This document shows positions 1 through 7,292 of a stretch of DNA of 43,919 nucleotides, one piece after another. Origin of the DNA: JADCCX01 sp031431475 (GTDB taxonomy: Bacteria > Pseudomonadota > Alphaproteobacteria > Rhizobiales > Beijerinckiaceae); contig JANPDL010000023.1 of assembly GCA_031431475.1 (NCBI GenBank), positions 1 to 43,919 of the forward strand, written 5' to 3'. Each line of letters starts with the position of its first letter. Position 1 is the first letter of the stretch. The notes under the pieces were generated by a model. The model did not search any database, was not told the origin of the DNA, and saw only the letters and a list, made by a program, of their open reading frames with translations. The position numbers and the translations under genes were made by a program.

Positions 1-140
1 TCGACGATATGCGGGCATCCGCGCGGTATCGGGGCGAGATGGCGAAGGCGCTGCTGACCAAGGCGCTGATCGAGATCGGCGGCGGTGCGAACACCCGCAT
101 TCGTGCGCCAAAAGCGATGGAGATGTCCAATGCGTCTTGA
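1..140 (+). CDS. xdhA: Xanthine dehydrogenase small subunit (XdhA), C-terminal end only
   Basis: Open at the left edge. Read from base 3, this frame gives 45 residues and a TGA stop at 138-140. The residues include an SARYRGEMAKALL segment, which resembles the C-terminal helix of the FAD-binding (CO dehydrogenase flavoprotein type) domain of bacterial XdhA. XdhA carries the 2Fe-2S clusters and FAD and passes electrons from the molybdenum subunit to NAD+. The frame overlaps the ATG of the next gene (base 130) by 11 bp, as expected for the co-transcribed xdhAB pair. The identification rests mainly on this position before an unmistakable xdhB. Confidence 0.75.
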   Translation, partial: DDMRASARYRGEMAKALLTKALIEIGGGANTRIRAPKAMEMSNAS

Positions 141-2463
141 GGGCTTCGGCGTCGAACCACCGGTCGCGGAATATGACAAACCGGAACATGCGCTCTCCGT
201 GGTGCGCAAGCCGATCCCGCATGATTCCTCCGTGTTGTATGTGCAGGGTTCCGCTCCCTACATCGATGACATTCCCGAACCAGCAGGTTGCCTTCATCTC
301 GCCATCGGCGGGTCACCCAAAGCGGCGGGCAAGTTGCTCTCAATGGACCTGTCGGCGGTGGAGGCGTATCCCGGCGTTGTCGCGATCATCACCGCGAAGG
401 ACGTGCCGGGGCGGAACGACATTTCGCCCGTGGCGTGTGACGAACCTGCTTTTGCCTACAGCGAGATCCTTTTCCATCAGCAGCCGCTCTTCGCGGTGGT
501 CGCCGAAACGCGGGATGCCGCTCGCCGGGCCGTACGGCTCGCGAAGATCGAGATCGCTGCCGTGAAGCCGCTGGTCACAGTGGACGATGCCATCGCCGCC
601 AACAGCATGGTCCAGCCGGATTATGCCTTCGTGCGCGGCGATGCCTGCAAGGCCATCAATGCGGCAGCGCACCAGCTCTCTGGTGTTTTCCATATCGGCG
701 GACAGGAGCATTTCTACCTCGAGGGGCAGATTGCGCTGGCGATTCCTGGCGAAGGGCAGGACATGCACGTCATCTCCTCCACACAGCATCCGACCGAAAT
801 TCAGCACGTCGTGGCCCGTGTGCTCGGCCTGCCCGACCATGCGGTGGTCGCTGAGGTGCGGCGCATGGGCGGCGGGTTCGGCGGTAAGGAGAGCCAGGCC
901 ACGCAATGGGCGGCGATTGCAGCGCTCGCAGCGCGCAAGACTGGCCGTCCCTGCAAGCTTCGGCTCGATCGGGACGCTGACATGGCGATCACGGGCAAGC
1001 GCCATGATTTCAGGTTGGATTATGCCGTTGGTTTCGACGGCGCTGGCAGGATTGAGGGCATCCAAACCACATTCAATGCGCGCTCCGGCTGTTCGCTGGA
1101 CCTGACATCAGGTGTGGTCGACCGCACAATGTTCCATGCGGACAACAGCTATTGGCTGCCTGAACTGAATATTCGCTCACGACGCCTGAAAACCAACACC
1201 GTGTCCAACACAGCGTTCCGTGGCTTTGGCGGCCCGCAGGGCATGCTGGGCATGGAGCGGGTGATCGATCGAATGGCGTGGGCCACGGGGCGTGACCCGC
1301 TTGATGTGCGCAAGGCGAATTTCTATGAGCCGGGAAAAGACACGACGCCTTACGGGCAGACGGTCTCCGACAACATTATCCTGCCGCTTGTCGAGACACT
1401 TGAGCAGACATCGGAATACCGCAACCGCCGCGCGGCAATCGCGGCGTTCAATGCGTCCAGCCCTATCCTGAAGCGTGGGCTGGCGCTGACACCGGTCAAG
1501 TTCGGCATCTCTTTCACCCTGAGCCACCTCAATCAGGCAGGTGCGCTGGTGCATGTCTATCAGGACGGTTCCATCATGCTGAACCACGGCGGCACCGAGA
1601 TGGGCCAAGGGCTGTTCCTGAAGGTGGCACAGGTGGTGGCGGAAGAGTTTGGCGTTGGTATCGAGCGGGTGAAGATCACCTCGACGCGCACGGACAAGGT
1701 ACCCAACACAGCGCCAACCGCTGCCTCCGCCGGGTCTGACCTCAACGGCATGGCAGCCCGCAATGCGGCGCGCGTCATCAAGGAGCGGCTCACGGCATTC
1801 GCGGCGGAGATCTATGGTGTCGATCCGGTCCGCGTACGCTTCCGGAATGGCATGGTTTTCGTGGGCGATTTCAGTTTGCCATTCGGGGAACTGACAAAGA
1901 AAGCCGTTCTGGCGCGGATTTCGCTGTCATCGGCGGGGTTCTACCGCACACCGGATATAACCTGGGATCGGGCGAAGGCGACGGGCAATCCGTTCTATTA
2001 CTTCGCTTATGGGGCCTGCTGCGCCGAGGTGGAGATCGATGCGATGACGGGTGAAAACCGTGTGGCGCGCGTTGATATCCTGCATGATGTCGGGCGGTCA
2101 CTGAATCCGGCGATTGATATAGGCCAAATCGAAGGCGGCTTTGTGCAGGGCATGGGCTGGCTGACGACGGAAGAGCTTGTCTATGACAGTGAGGGACGGC
2201 TGCGTACGCATGCGCCATCGACCTACAAAATCCCTGTGGCGTCTGATATTCCCGCTGATTTCCGGGTGGCGCTTTGGGACGGGATGAATACCCGCGACAC
2301 GATCTATGCGTCCAAAGCGGTGGGCGAGCCGCCGGTGATGCTGGCCATCGCCGTGTTTTGCGCCATGGCGGATGCCTGCGAGGCGGCAGCGCAGGGTGCG
2401 GGTGCGCGTTTGCATGCGCCAGCGACGCCGGAAGCGATTCTGAAAGCTGTGCAAGGCTGGTGA
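130..2463 (+). CDS. xdhB: Xanthine dehydrogenase molybdenum-binding large subunit XdhB
   Basis: Molybdopterin subunit of xanthine dehydrogenase, which oxidises hypoxanthine to xanthine and urate in purine catabolism. From ATG 130 the protein has 777 residues, normal for bacterial XdhB. Visible motifs are the early PYIDDIPEP segment typical of the family, the glycine-rich GGGFGGKE and FRGFGGPQG cofactor loops, and GEPPVMLA near the C-terminus, whose Glu is the catalytic base in this family. An in-frame ATG at base 85 exists, but the start at 130 gives the family's usual N-terminus (MRLEG...) and overlaps xdhA by only 11 bp. The accessory gene xdhC, which often follows, is absent; the gene runs into an intergenic region with hairpins. 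Confidence 0.93.
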   Translation: MRLEGFGVEPPVAEYDKPEHALSVVRKPIPHDSSVLYVQGSAPYIDDIPEPAGCLHLAIGGSPKAAGKLLSMDLSAVEAYPGVVAIITAKDVPGRNDISPVACDEPAFAYSEILFHQQPLFAVVAETRDAARRAVRLAKIEIAAVKPLVTVDDAIAANSMVQPDYAFVRGDACKAINAAAHQLSGVFHIGGQEHFYLEGQIALAIPGEGQDMHVISSTQHPTEIQHVVARVLGLPDHAVVAEVRRMGGGFGGKESQATQWAAIAALAARKTGRPCKLRLDRDADMAITGKRHDFRLDYAVGFDGAGRIEGIQTTFNARSGCSLDLTSGVVDRTMFHADNSYWLPELNIRSRRLKTNTVSNTAFRGFGGPQGMLGMERVIDRMAWATGRDPLDVRKANFYEPGKDTTPYGQTVSDNIILPLVETLEQTSEYRNRRAAIAAFNASSPILKRGLALTPVKFGISFTLSHLNQAGALVHVYQDGSIMLNHGGTEMGQGLFLKVAQVVAEEFGVGIERVKITSTRTDKVPNTAPTAASAGSDLNGMAARNAARVIKERLTAFAAEIYGVDPVRVRFRNGMVFVGDFSLPFGELTKKAVLARISLSSAGFYRTPDITWDRAKATGNPFYYFAYGACCAEVEIDAMTGENRVARVDILHDVGRSLNPAIDIGQIEGGFVQGMGWLTTEELVYDSEGRLRTHAPSTYKIPVASDIPADFRVALWDGMNTRDTIYASKAVGEPPVMLAIAVFCAMADACEAAAQGAGARLHAPATPEAILKAVQGW

Positions 2464-2506
2464 CCGGCAAGGCTGGTGATCGCGCTGGTCCATCAGGCAA
2501 AAGAAA

Positions 2507-2536
2507 GGGCGGCTAACTGTTTCCAGTTAACCGCCC
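2507..2536. terminator. Hairpin in the xdhB / TraB-family convergent region
   Basis: GGGCGGCTAACTG (2507-2519) faces CAGTTAACCGCCC (2524-2536), with a 4-base loop and one mismatch in the arms. No T-run follows on the plus strand. On the minus strand the hairpin is followed by TTTCTTTTG, so it could terminate minus-strand transcription from the 2754-3758 gene, or slow transcription from both sides. It lies 43 bp after the xdhB stop. Confidence 0.5.
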
Positions 2537-2561
2537 AAGTCCCGAACCATAGTGGTCCGGT

Positions 2562-2634
2562 ATGGCTCTGGTGACCAGGATCCCCGGGGGGCTGGGGGGC
2601 TGACGAAGTCCGGAAACCCCGTCACCAGAGCCAT
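2562..2634. repeat. Long inverted repeat with 14-bp perfect arms
   Basis: ATGGCTCTGGTGAC (2562-2575) is exactly complementary to GTCACCAGAGCCAT (2621-2634). The 45-base interior is rich in G and C runs (CCCCGGGGGG and a later CCCC). It lies between the converging xdhB and TraB/GumN genes and has no convincing reading frame. It could be a structured RNA tail, a bidirectional terminator or a dispersed palindromic element; I cannot tell which. Confidence 0.55.
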
Positions 2635-2753
2635 GAGGCAACAATCACAAGATCGCGTCGCAGTGGGGCGGTGGCTGGGCCAGAATGCGGCAAAACAAAG
2701 ATTTATCGGAGGAGCCAAAAAAATCTCATCAGTATAAGGATAGATTAGTCGGC

Positions 2754-3758
2754 TTACTTGACGACGGTGACGCGGTAACCTGCCTGCCGGTAGAGGCTCA
2801 CAAGTCCCATATCGCCCGGCAGATGCAGGGCCCCAACGGCGATAAAGGCACCACCCTTGTCGATCAGCGGTTTCGACTGGTCGCGCATGATGATATTGCG
2901 GTCATCCAGTAGGGATCGTGTGAAGCTTGACGTCTCATTCGGGTTCTGGCCGCGCAGGATTTCGCCAATGCGCGACAGGGCCGTAAGCTCCCCCAGCCGG
3001 TCGCCGATATAGGCCTGCGTCATGGTTTCGCGCATGTTGGCGATCTGGGCGGCCCCGCGCGCAGTCTCGATCAGGGCGATAGAAGGGTTGAACCCGCCGA
3101 TCTTCCTCAGAACCGCGATCTGGTCTTCGAGCTTTTCCAGCCCGACGGGATTCTTCCCGGCTTTGGCACCAGCCACGCCGATCTTTTCATCCACCGAAAT
3201 GAGGCCGAGAGCCCGCCGTTCGCGCTCGCATTGCGGCGAGGACAGCGCGACGATGAGGAACCAGGTTTCAAACCTCTCGGCGCGTTCGGGGGATATGCCG
3301 CGTGACTGCAATGCAGCCTCGACAAGCGTCCGATTGGACCGGGGCGAGAGGCCTTCCAGCGCATTGCCGCTGCGGGCCACGCCCGCCATGGCGATCTGCT
3401 GTGCCGCCTTGTCTTTCAGTCCAGGTGTCACAAGTTCGCTGATTTCCACGGCGACTGAGCCGCTGCGGGCGATCAAAGGACGGATACGATTCATCTGCCG
3501 ATCAAGCCTTGGATCGGTAGAATGCATCGTCCCGAAGAGATACGACGGCTGCACACCGGGCTTTTCGACCCGCCACAGCATCCCATCCCCATTGGGGATA
3601 AGGCGCCCAGCCGCGATGATCTTCTGGTGGGTTTCGGGCTCGGCTTTTGCCATAGCCTGCATCAGATCGGTCGCGCCGCAGGTCGTGGGGACAGGTTTGG
3701 CAAAAGCGGGGGAAAGCAGGGCCAGCCCAAAGACGATGGATACAATGGATTTATGCAT
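2754..3758 (-). CDS. TraB/GumN family protein, exported
   Basis: 334 residues. The N-terminus (MHKSIVSIVFGLALLSPAFA) is a clear signal peptide, so the protein is probably periplasmic. The body matches the TraB/GumN family, with the LFGTMHSTD motif near residue 75 and a second VGALHLPG motif near the C-terminus; both carry the conserved G-x-x-H signature. Relatives are related to the Tiki/erythromycin-esterase-like metalloprotease fold, but the bacterial role is not settled. It starts 3 bp after the coaA stop and so probably sits in the hisE-coaA transcript. Nothing here links it functionally to histidine or CoA synthesis. Confidence 0.82.
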   Translation of the reverse strand: MHKSIVSIVFGLALLSPAFAKPVPTTCGATDLMQAMAKAEPETHQKIIAAGRLIPNGDGMLWRVEKPGVQPSYLFGTMHSTDPRLDRQMNRIRPLIARSGSVAVEISELVTPGLKDKAAQQIAMAGVARSGNALEGLSPRSNRTLVEAALQSRGISPERAERFETWFLIVALSSPQCERERRALGLISVDEKIGVAGAKAGKNPVGLEKLEDQIAVLRKIGGFNPSIALIETARGAAQIANMRETMTQAYIGDRLGELTALSRIGEILRGQNPNETSSFTRSLLDDRNIIMRDQSKPLIDKGGAFIAVGALHLPGDMGLVSLYRQAGYRVTVVK

Positions 3759-3761
3759 GGG

Positions 3762-4727
3762 TCAGAGCTTCCGGAGTGCGACGTCTTCGATCAGATGGCT
3801 TGCACCCTTGCGCAGCACGAGGCTGGCGCGCGGACGCGTGGGCAGGATGTTCTCTCTTAGATTGGGAAGATTGATTTTCTCCCAAAGGCCGGTCGCCACT
3901 CCGAGCGCATCTTTTTCCGACAGCTTTGTGTAGCGTTGGAAGAAGGAGCGTGGGTCCTGGAAGGCTGTCAGACGCAGACGCATGAAGCGCTCGATATACC
4001 ATTCACGGAGATTGTCTTCCGCAGCATCGAGATAGATCGAGAAATCAAAGAAATCCGAGACGAAGGCGATGGCACGGCCATCCCTGGCCAGTCTGCCCGG
4101 CTGCAGCACGTTCAATCCTTCGAAAATCAAGATATCCGGCCGGTCTACCGTAACGCTTTCGCCCGGCAGCACATCATAGCTCAGGTGTGAATAGGTCGGG
4201 GCCTTCACGTTACGCTCGCCCGCCTTCACGGCGGATAGAAACCGCACGATAGCCGACGCATCATAGCTTTCGGGGAAACCCTTGCGCTCCATCAGGCCAA
4301 GGCGCTGCAATTCCGCGTTGGGCAGCAGGAAGCCGTCGGTGGTGACCAGTTCCACTTTCGGCGTGTTGGGCCAGCGCGAGAGCAGCGCCTTGAGCACGCG
4401 GGCCGTCGTCGATTTGCCCACTGCCACGGAGCCCGCCACGCCGATGACATAGGGAGCCTTGCCGTCCTCCGCCATCAGGAAGCGCTGCGTCGCCTTGAAC
4501 AGCCCTTGCGTGGCCGCGACATAAAGCGAGAGCAGGCGCGACAGCGGCAGGTAGATCGCCACGACCTCCTCCACCGAAATCGGATCATTGACGGATTGTA
4601 GCCGCACCAGGTCGTCGACTGTCAGCGTCAGCGGCGTGTCGGCACGCAGTTGCGACCATTCCTTGCGCGTGAAAACACGGTAGGGATTGGGTTGCTCCAG
4701 CAGCTGATCCGTGAATTTCTGATCCAT
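3762..4727 (-). CDS. coaA: Type I pantothenate kinase
   Basis: Phosphorylates pantothenate, the first and usually rate-limiting step of coenzyme A synthesis, in the cytoplasm. The 321-residue length is typical of the prokaryotic type I (CoaA) enzyme. The P-loop GSVAVGKST lies at about residues 99-107, followed by the KVELVTTDGFL segment and the EGLNVLQ motif characteristic of CoaA. The start is 3 bp beyond the hisE stop and the stop is 3 bp before the TraB/GumN start, so the three genes form a tight operon with probable translational coupling. hisE-coaA adjacency is conserved in many Hyphomicrobiales. Confidence 0.95.
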   Translation of the reverse strand: MDQKFTDQLLEQPNPYRVFTRKEWSQLRADTPLTLTVDDLVRLQSVNDPISVEEVVAIYLPLSRLLSLYVAATQGLFKATQRFLMAEDGKAPYVIGVAGSVAVGKSTTARVLKALLSRWPNTPKVELVTTDGFLLPNAELQRLGLMERKGFPESYDASAIVRFLSAVKAGERNVKAPTYSHLSYDVLPGESVTVDRPDILIFEGLNVLQPGRLARDGRAIAFVSDFFDFSIYLDAAEDNLREWYIERFMRLRLTAFQDPRSFFQRYTKLSEKDALGVATGLWEKINLPNLRENILPTRPRASLVLRKGASHLIEDVALRKL

Positions 4728-4730
4728 CGG

Positions 4731-5054
4731 TCACAAAACCTTGCGGGAGGCCTTTTCGGCCAGGCCGCTTTGCTGCGTGCGACGCTGCAACTCGTCCATC
4801 ACGGCGGTCAGCGGAATGTTCATGCCATGCATCACCACCAGCAGGTGATAGAGCACGTCGGCGGCCTCGTTCGTCAGCTCCTCCGGCTTGTCGGCGATGG
4901 CCGCGATCACAGCCTCCACCGCTTCCTCGCCCAGCTTCTTGGCGGCGCGCTCGATGCCGTCTTTCAGCAGCCGGGCCGTGTAGGAATCTTCCGGCGACGC
5001 AGCAGCGCGTGCACGGACGATGATTTCCAGATCGCTCAGTGTGAAGGCGCTCAT
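4731..5054 (-). CDS. hisE: Phosphoribosyl-ATP pyrophosphatase
   Basis: Hydrolyses phosphoribosyl-ATP to phosphoribosyl-AMP, step 2 of histidine synthesis. The 107 residues match a stand-alone HisE, not the HisIE fusion. The MazG-like metal-binding helix is visible as KKLGEEAVEAVIAA followed by NEAADVLYHLLV, which supplies the acidic ligands. It is the first gene of the hisE-coaA-TraB run. In related genomes hisF normally lies directly upstream and hisA before that. Here the upstream neighbour is the divergent asd gene, and hisA lies about 7.6 kb away (see the finding on the split cluster). Confidence 0.93.
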   Translation of the reverse strand: MSAFTLSDLEIIVRARAAASPEDSYTARLLKDGIERAAKKLGEEAVEAVIAAIADKPEELTNEAADVLYHLLVVMHGMNIPLTAVMDELQRRTQQSGLAEKASRKVL

Positions 5055-5214
5055 GAACCGTGCAATAGCAGAAAATACCGCTCTGGCGACTGGATATTGA
5101 GCAGAAGCACATCTGTGAGCTGTCTTTCAAATGCCCGCGCATATTGACAAAACGCCACTTTCGTTGCTTCTGCAGCGCAGCATCCGGCTTTCCGCCGGTT
5201 CGCGGATCTCACCC

Positions 5215-5283
5215 ATGCGTTTTGTCGCTACAAAAACAACGACCAAAACCACCGCCACGCCGAAAGGCGTGACGAAAGGCTGA
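5215..5283 (+). CDS. Putative threonine/lysine-rich leader peptide of asd
   Basis: A 22-codon frame starting MRFVATKTTTKTT and ending PKGVTKG before TGA at 5281-5283. It holds 8 Thr and 4 Lys codons, with 9 of codons 6-15 being Thr or Lys. It lies 130 bp before asd, whose product is on the shared route to threonine, lysine and methionine. The composition is what a ribosome-stalling attenuator would need, comparable in principle to the Thr/Ile leader of enteric thrABC. Strong hairpin-forming sequences follow directly. A GGA 8 bases before the ATG is a weak ribosome site. This is inferred from sequence logic; I know of no described counterpart in this group. Confidence 0.65.
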   Translation: MRFVATKTTTKTTATPKGVTKG

Positions 5284-5304
5284 CGTCTGCCTCGATCTCG
5301 GGAA

Positions 5305-5393
5305 CTCCCCCGGCGGGGGACAGGTCAGGGTCCGGCGGCGAGAGCCTTCCGGATCAGGTTCCGGGGGAGACCATCAAGAGTTCAACTCTTTTT
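5305..5393 (+). promoter_or_regulatory. Candidate attenuator with mutually exclusive hairpins before asd
   Basis: CTCCCCCGG (5305-5313) can pair perfectly with CCGGGGGAG (5361-5369). The same bases can instead form a local hairpin (5306-5311 with 5315-5320, loop GGC). TCCGG (5331-5335) and CCGGA (5349-5353) form a further stem. Close to asd, AAGAGTT-C-AACTCTT (5376-5390) is followed by TTT, giving a weak terminator-like hairpin 20 bases before the asd ATG. With the Thr/Lys leader frame upstream this looks like translation-coupled attenuation; whether it acts on transcription or translation cannot be decided here. A TTGACA at 5144-5149 could be the -35 box, but no good -10 box follows. Confidence 0.55.
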
Positions 5394-5413
5394 CGACAGT
5401 CAGGACAGTGATT

Positions 5414-6445
5414 ATGGGTTTCAAGATCGCAATTGCAGGTGCCACGGGCAATGTGGGCCGTGAAATGCTCAACATTCTTGCCGAGCGCGCTTTTCCGGTG
5501 AGCGAAGTGGTGGCGCTGGCCTCGCAGCGCTCCATCGGGCAGGAGGTTTCCTTCGGTGACAAGACGCTGAAGGTGAAGGCGCTGGAGCATTATGATTTTC
5601 GCGGCACCGATATCTGCCTGATGTCAGCGGGTGGCGATATCTCGAAGCTCTGGTCGCCGAAGATCGGCCAGCAGGGCTGCGTCGTGATCGATAATTCCTC
5701 GGCCTGGCGCTACGATTTGGATGTGCCACTGATCGTGCCCGAGGTGAATCCCGAGGCTATCTATGGCTTCTCGAAGAAGAACATCATCGCCAACCCCAAT
5801 TGCTCAACGGCGCAGCTCGTGGTGGCGCTGAAGCCGCTGCATGATCGCTTCCAGATTAAGCGCGTCGTCGTCTCGACCTACCAGTCGGTTTCAGGTGCCG
5901 GCAAGGAAGGCGTGGACGAACTGATGAGCCAGACGCACGCGATTTTCTCGGTGAAGCAGCCGGAAACGCGCAAGTTCACCAAGCGCATCGCCTTCAATGT
6001 CATCCCCCACATCGATGTCTTCATGGAGGACGGCTACACCAAGGAAGAGTGGAAGATGATGGCGGAGACGAAGAAGATCCTCGATCCCAAGATCAAGCTG
6101 ACCGCCACATGCGTGCGCGTGCCGGTGTTCGTGGGGCATTCGGAATCCGTCAACATCGAATGCGCAAAGCCGGTTTCAGTGGAGGAAGCGACCGCTGTGC
6201 TGCGCGCCGCGCCGGGCATCCAGATCATCGACAAGCGCGAGAACGGTGGATATATGACCCCGCATGAAGCGGCGGGCGAGGACGACACCTACATCTCCCG
6301 CATCCGCGAGGATATCACGGTCGAGAACGGCCTGGCCTTCTGGTGCGTCTCCGACAACCTGCGCAAGGGCGCGGCGCTCAACGCCATCCAGATCGCCGAG
6401 CTGATGGTGGCCAAGGGCCTGCTGAGCGCGAAGAAGGCGGCTTGA
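5414..6445 (+). CDS. asd: Aspartate-semialdehyde dehydrogenase
   Basis: Reduces aspartyl-phosphate to aspartate semialdehyde with NADPH, the branch-point intermediate for lysine, diaminopimelate, threonine and methionine. From ATG 5414 it has 343 residues. It shows the N-terminal dinucleotide loop GATGNVG (residues 10-16), the NSSAWR segment near 94-99 and the catalytic Cys in NPNCSTAQ (Cys130). An in-frame GTG at 5408 also exists, but ATG 5414 fits the family N-terminus and has AGGA 8 bases upstream. It is divergent from hisE. The long leader (peptide at 5215-5283, hairpins to 5393) suggests regulation by end-product amino acids. Confidence 0.95.
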   Translation: MGFKIAIAGATGNVGREMLNILAERAFPVSEVVALASQRSIGQEVSFGDKTLKVKALEHYDFRGTDICLMSAGGDISKLWSPKIGQQGCVVIDNSSAWRYDLDVPLIVPEVNPEAIYGFSKKNIIANPNCSTAQLVVALKPLHDRFQIKRVVVSTYQSVSGAGKEGVDELMSQTHAIFSVKQPETRKFTKRIAFNVIPHIDVFMEDGYTKEEWKMMAETKKILDPKIKLTATCVRVPVFVGHSESVNIECAKPVSVEEATAVLRAAPGIQIIDKRENGGYMTPHEAAGEDDTYISRIREDITVENGLAFWCVSDNLRKGAALNAIQIAELMVAKGLLSAKKAA

Positions 6446-6456
6446 GCATGGTTTTT

Positions 6457-6618
6457 CCTTCTCCCCTTGCGGGAGAAGGTGCCTGCCGGATGGCAGGCGG
6501 ATGAGGGGTAGCGCCGAACCATCCGTGCAGTAAAAAGCGACAATTCCCAGAGTTCAGCACCACCCCTCATCCGTCATCGCTGACGCGACGACACCTTCTC
6601 CCGCAAGGGGAGAAGGGG
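6457..6618. repeat. Rhizobial RIME-like palindromic intergenic repeat
   Basis: CCTTCTCCCCTTGCGGGAGAAGG starts at 6457 and is followed by a GGATGAGGGGT block. The complementary block appears near 6562-6572 (ACCCCTCATCC), and the element ends with CACCTTCTCCCGCAAGGGGAGAAGG (6592-6616). The two halves are inverted copies around a spacer of about 50 bases. This composition is characteristic of RIME-type intergenic mosaic elements common in Rhizobiales genomes. The element begins just after the asd stop and could act as its transcription end. A second copy lies at 15227-15378. The family label is from memory and not checked against a database. Confidence 0.75.
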
Positions 6619-6756
6619 GTGCCCGCTGGAATTGAATCGTTCTATCCACGCTCTCCCGGTGAGGCTTTCACGCCACACCTGCGGCCTTCCCCGCAAGACG
6701 GTGAACAAATTCCCCTCGTTAACGCTTGATTAGGGTTTCCTTGTTACTGTGAATTT

Positions 6757-6847
6757 ACCCAAGTTTTTGCGGGTCGAGTGGCTCCTGTCCACTTGTTTGA
6801 CGCCTCCCTAAACTTTCAAGGCCCGTTTCGGCGGGTCTTTTTTTTGT
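6757..6847 (+). ncRNA. Trans-acting small RNA, probably MmgR (suhB / alpha-r8) family
   Basis: A compact RNA-gene layout in the asd downstream region. AGTGG (6777-6781) and CCACT (6789-6793) form a hairpin whose loop carries CTCCTGT. An unpaired GACGCCTCCCTAAAC stretch holding an anti-Shine-Dalgarno-like CCTCCC follows, and an intrinsic terminator ends it (6820-6845). The TCCACTTGTTTGACGCCTCC segment agrees with what I recall of the alphaproteobacterial MmgR/suhB sRNA, which limits PHB granule accumulation in Sinorhizobium meliloti. A TTAA-N7-TTAG box at 6719-6733 and a CTTGAT near 6725 lie upstream. The 5' end is approximate. A frame that crosses it (6778-7152) is not a gene. Confidence 0.65.
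6820..6845 (+). terminator. Rho-independent terminator of the small RNA
   Basis: GGCCCG (6820-6825), loop TTTCGG and CGGGTC (6832-6837) form a 6-bp stem including one G-T pair. It is followed immediately by eight Ts (6838-6845), a textbook intrinsic terminator for plus-strand transcription. Confidence 0.88.
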
Positions 6848-6947
6848 GGCGTCACTGCCAGGTGGAACATGCGTGGCTCGTTGAAAATAGGAATAAGTTG
6901 ACAACTGTCAACTTTCGCGAACGTAGGGGGGCAAAAGCACACCGGAG

Positions 6948-7106
6948 GTCGTGCGTGCTTCGAGATGGCGCAAGAGCGCCTCCTCAGCATGAGGGTGTTC
7001 GGGAATTGTCCGATACTGGGGTAATCCTACTCACTGACGCCCGCGCAAGCCTCAATGGTCCTCATGCTGAGGAGGCGCTCTTGCGCCGTCTCGAAGCACG
7101 CAGGAC
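6948..7106. repeat. Large palindromic repeat with 46-base arms
   Basis: The left arm 6948-6993 and right arm 7061-7106 are inverted copies differing at only two positions. Each contains a GCTTCGAGA / TCTCGAAGC block and a CTCCTCAGCATGAG / CTCATGCTGAGGAG block. They flank a 67-base spacer. This type (CTTCGAGA...CTCAGCATGAG) is a dispersed palindrome common in Rhizobiales intergenic DNA. Such a structure would fold into a long hairpin in single-stranded DNA or RNA. No coding role is seen. Confidence 0.75.
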
Positions 7107-7186
7107 GGTGGGGCCAGAGAAGTTTATGCGTGCCGGGATCGTCATCGCCTGACACTTCGCCCTCATCCGGCGCGAAGTCGCGATGC

Positions 7187-7292
7187 GACTGGGAATTCTG
7201 CAATTGATATGCTGTCCCCGTAATACTGTCCCCGTAATACCCCGACTGGGAATTCTGCAATTGATATGCTGTCCCCGTAATACCCGTAATAC
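7187..7292. repeat. Tandem direct repeats of 40 bases with TGTCCCCGTAATAC units
   Basis: A 40-base unit starting GACTGGGAATTCTGC and ending CTGTCCCCGTAATAC occurs at 7187-7226 and again, identically, at 7244-7283. An extra TGTCCCCGTAATAC sits between them (7227-7240) and a partial CCGTAATAC follows (7284-7292). The array begins exactly where the DUF6998-like reading frame loses its family sequence. TGTCCCCG-AAT-type blocks resemble sequences I recall near REP-associated (Y1) transposases, but no transposase is present here, so this origin is a guess. Confidence 0.8.

Noticed and set aside
2552..2737. Plus-strand frame of 61 codons in the xdhB downstream region
   Set aside because: It runs through the inverted repeat, has no ribosome site and no recognisable sequence.
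5084..5413. A metabolite riboswitch before asd (for example SAM-II or lysine type)
   Set aside because: I saw no consensus core of these classes; the Thr/Lys frame and pairing explain the leader better.
6778..7152. Plus-strand frame of 124 codons after asd
   Set aside because: It crosses the small RNA, its terminator and the large palindrome, so it is not a plausible gene.
7187..7292. CRISPR array
   Set aside because: Only two full copies of the 40-base unit with a 17-base interval that is itself repeat-derived, and no cas genes.
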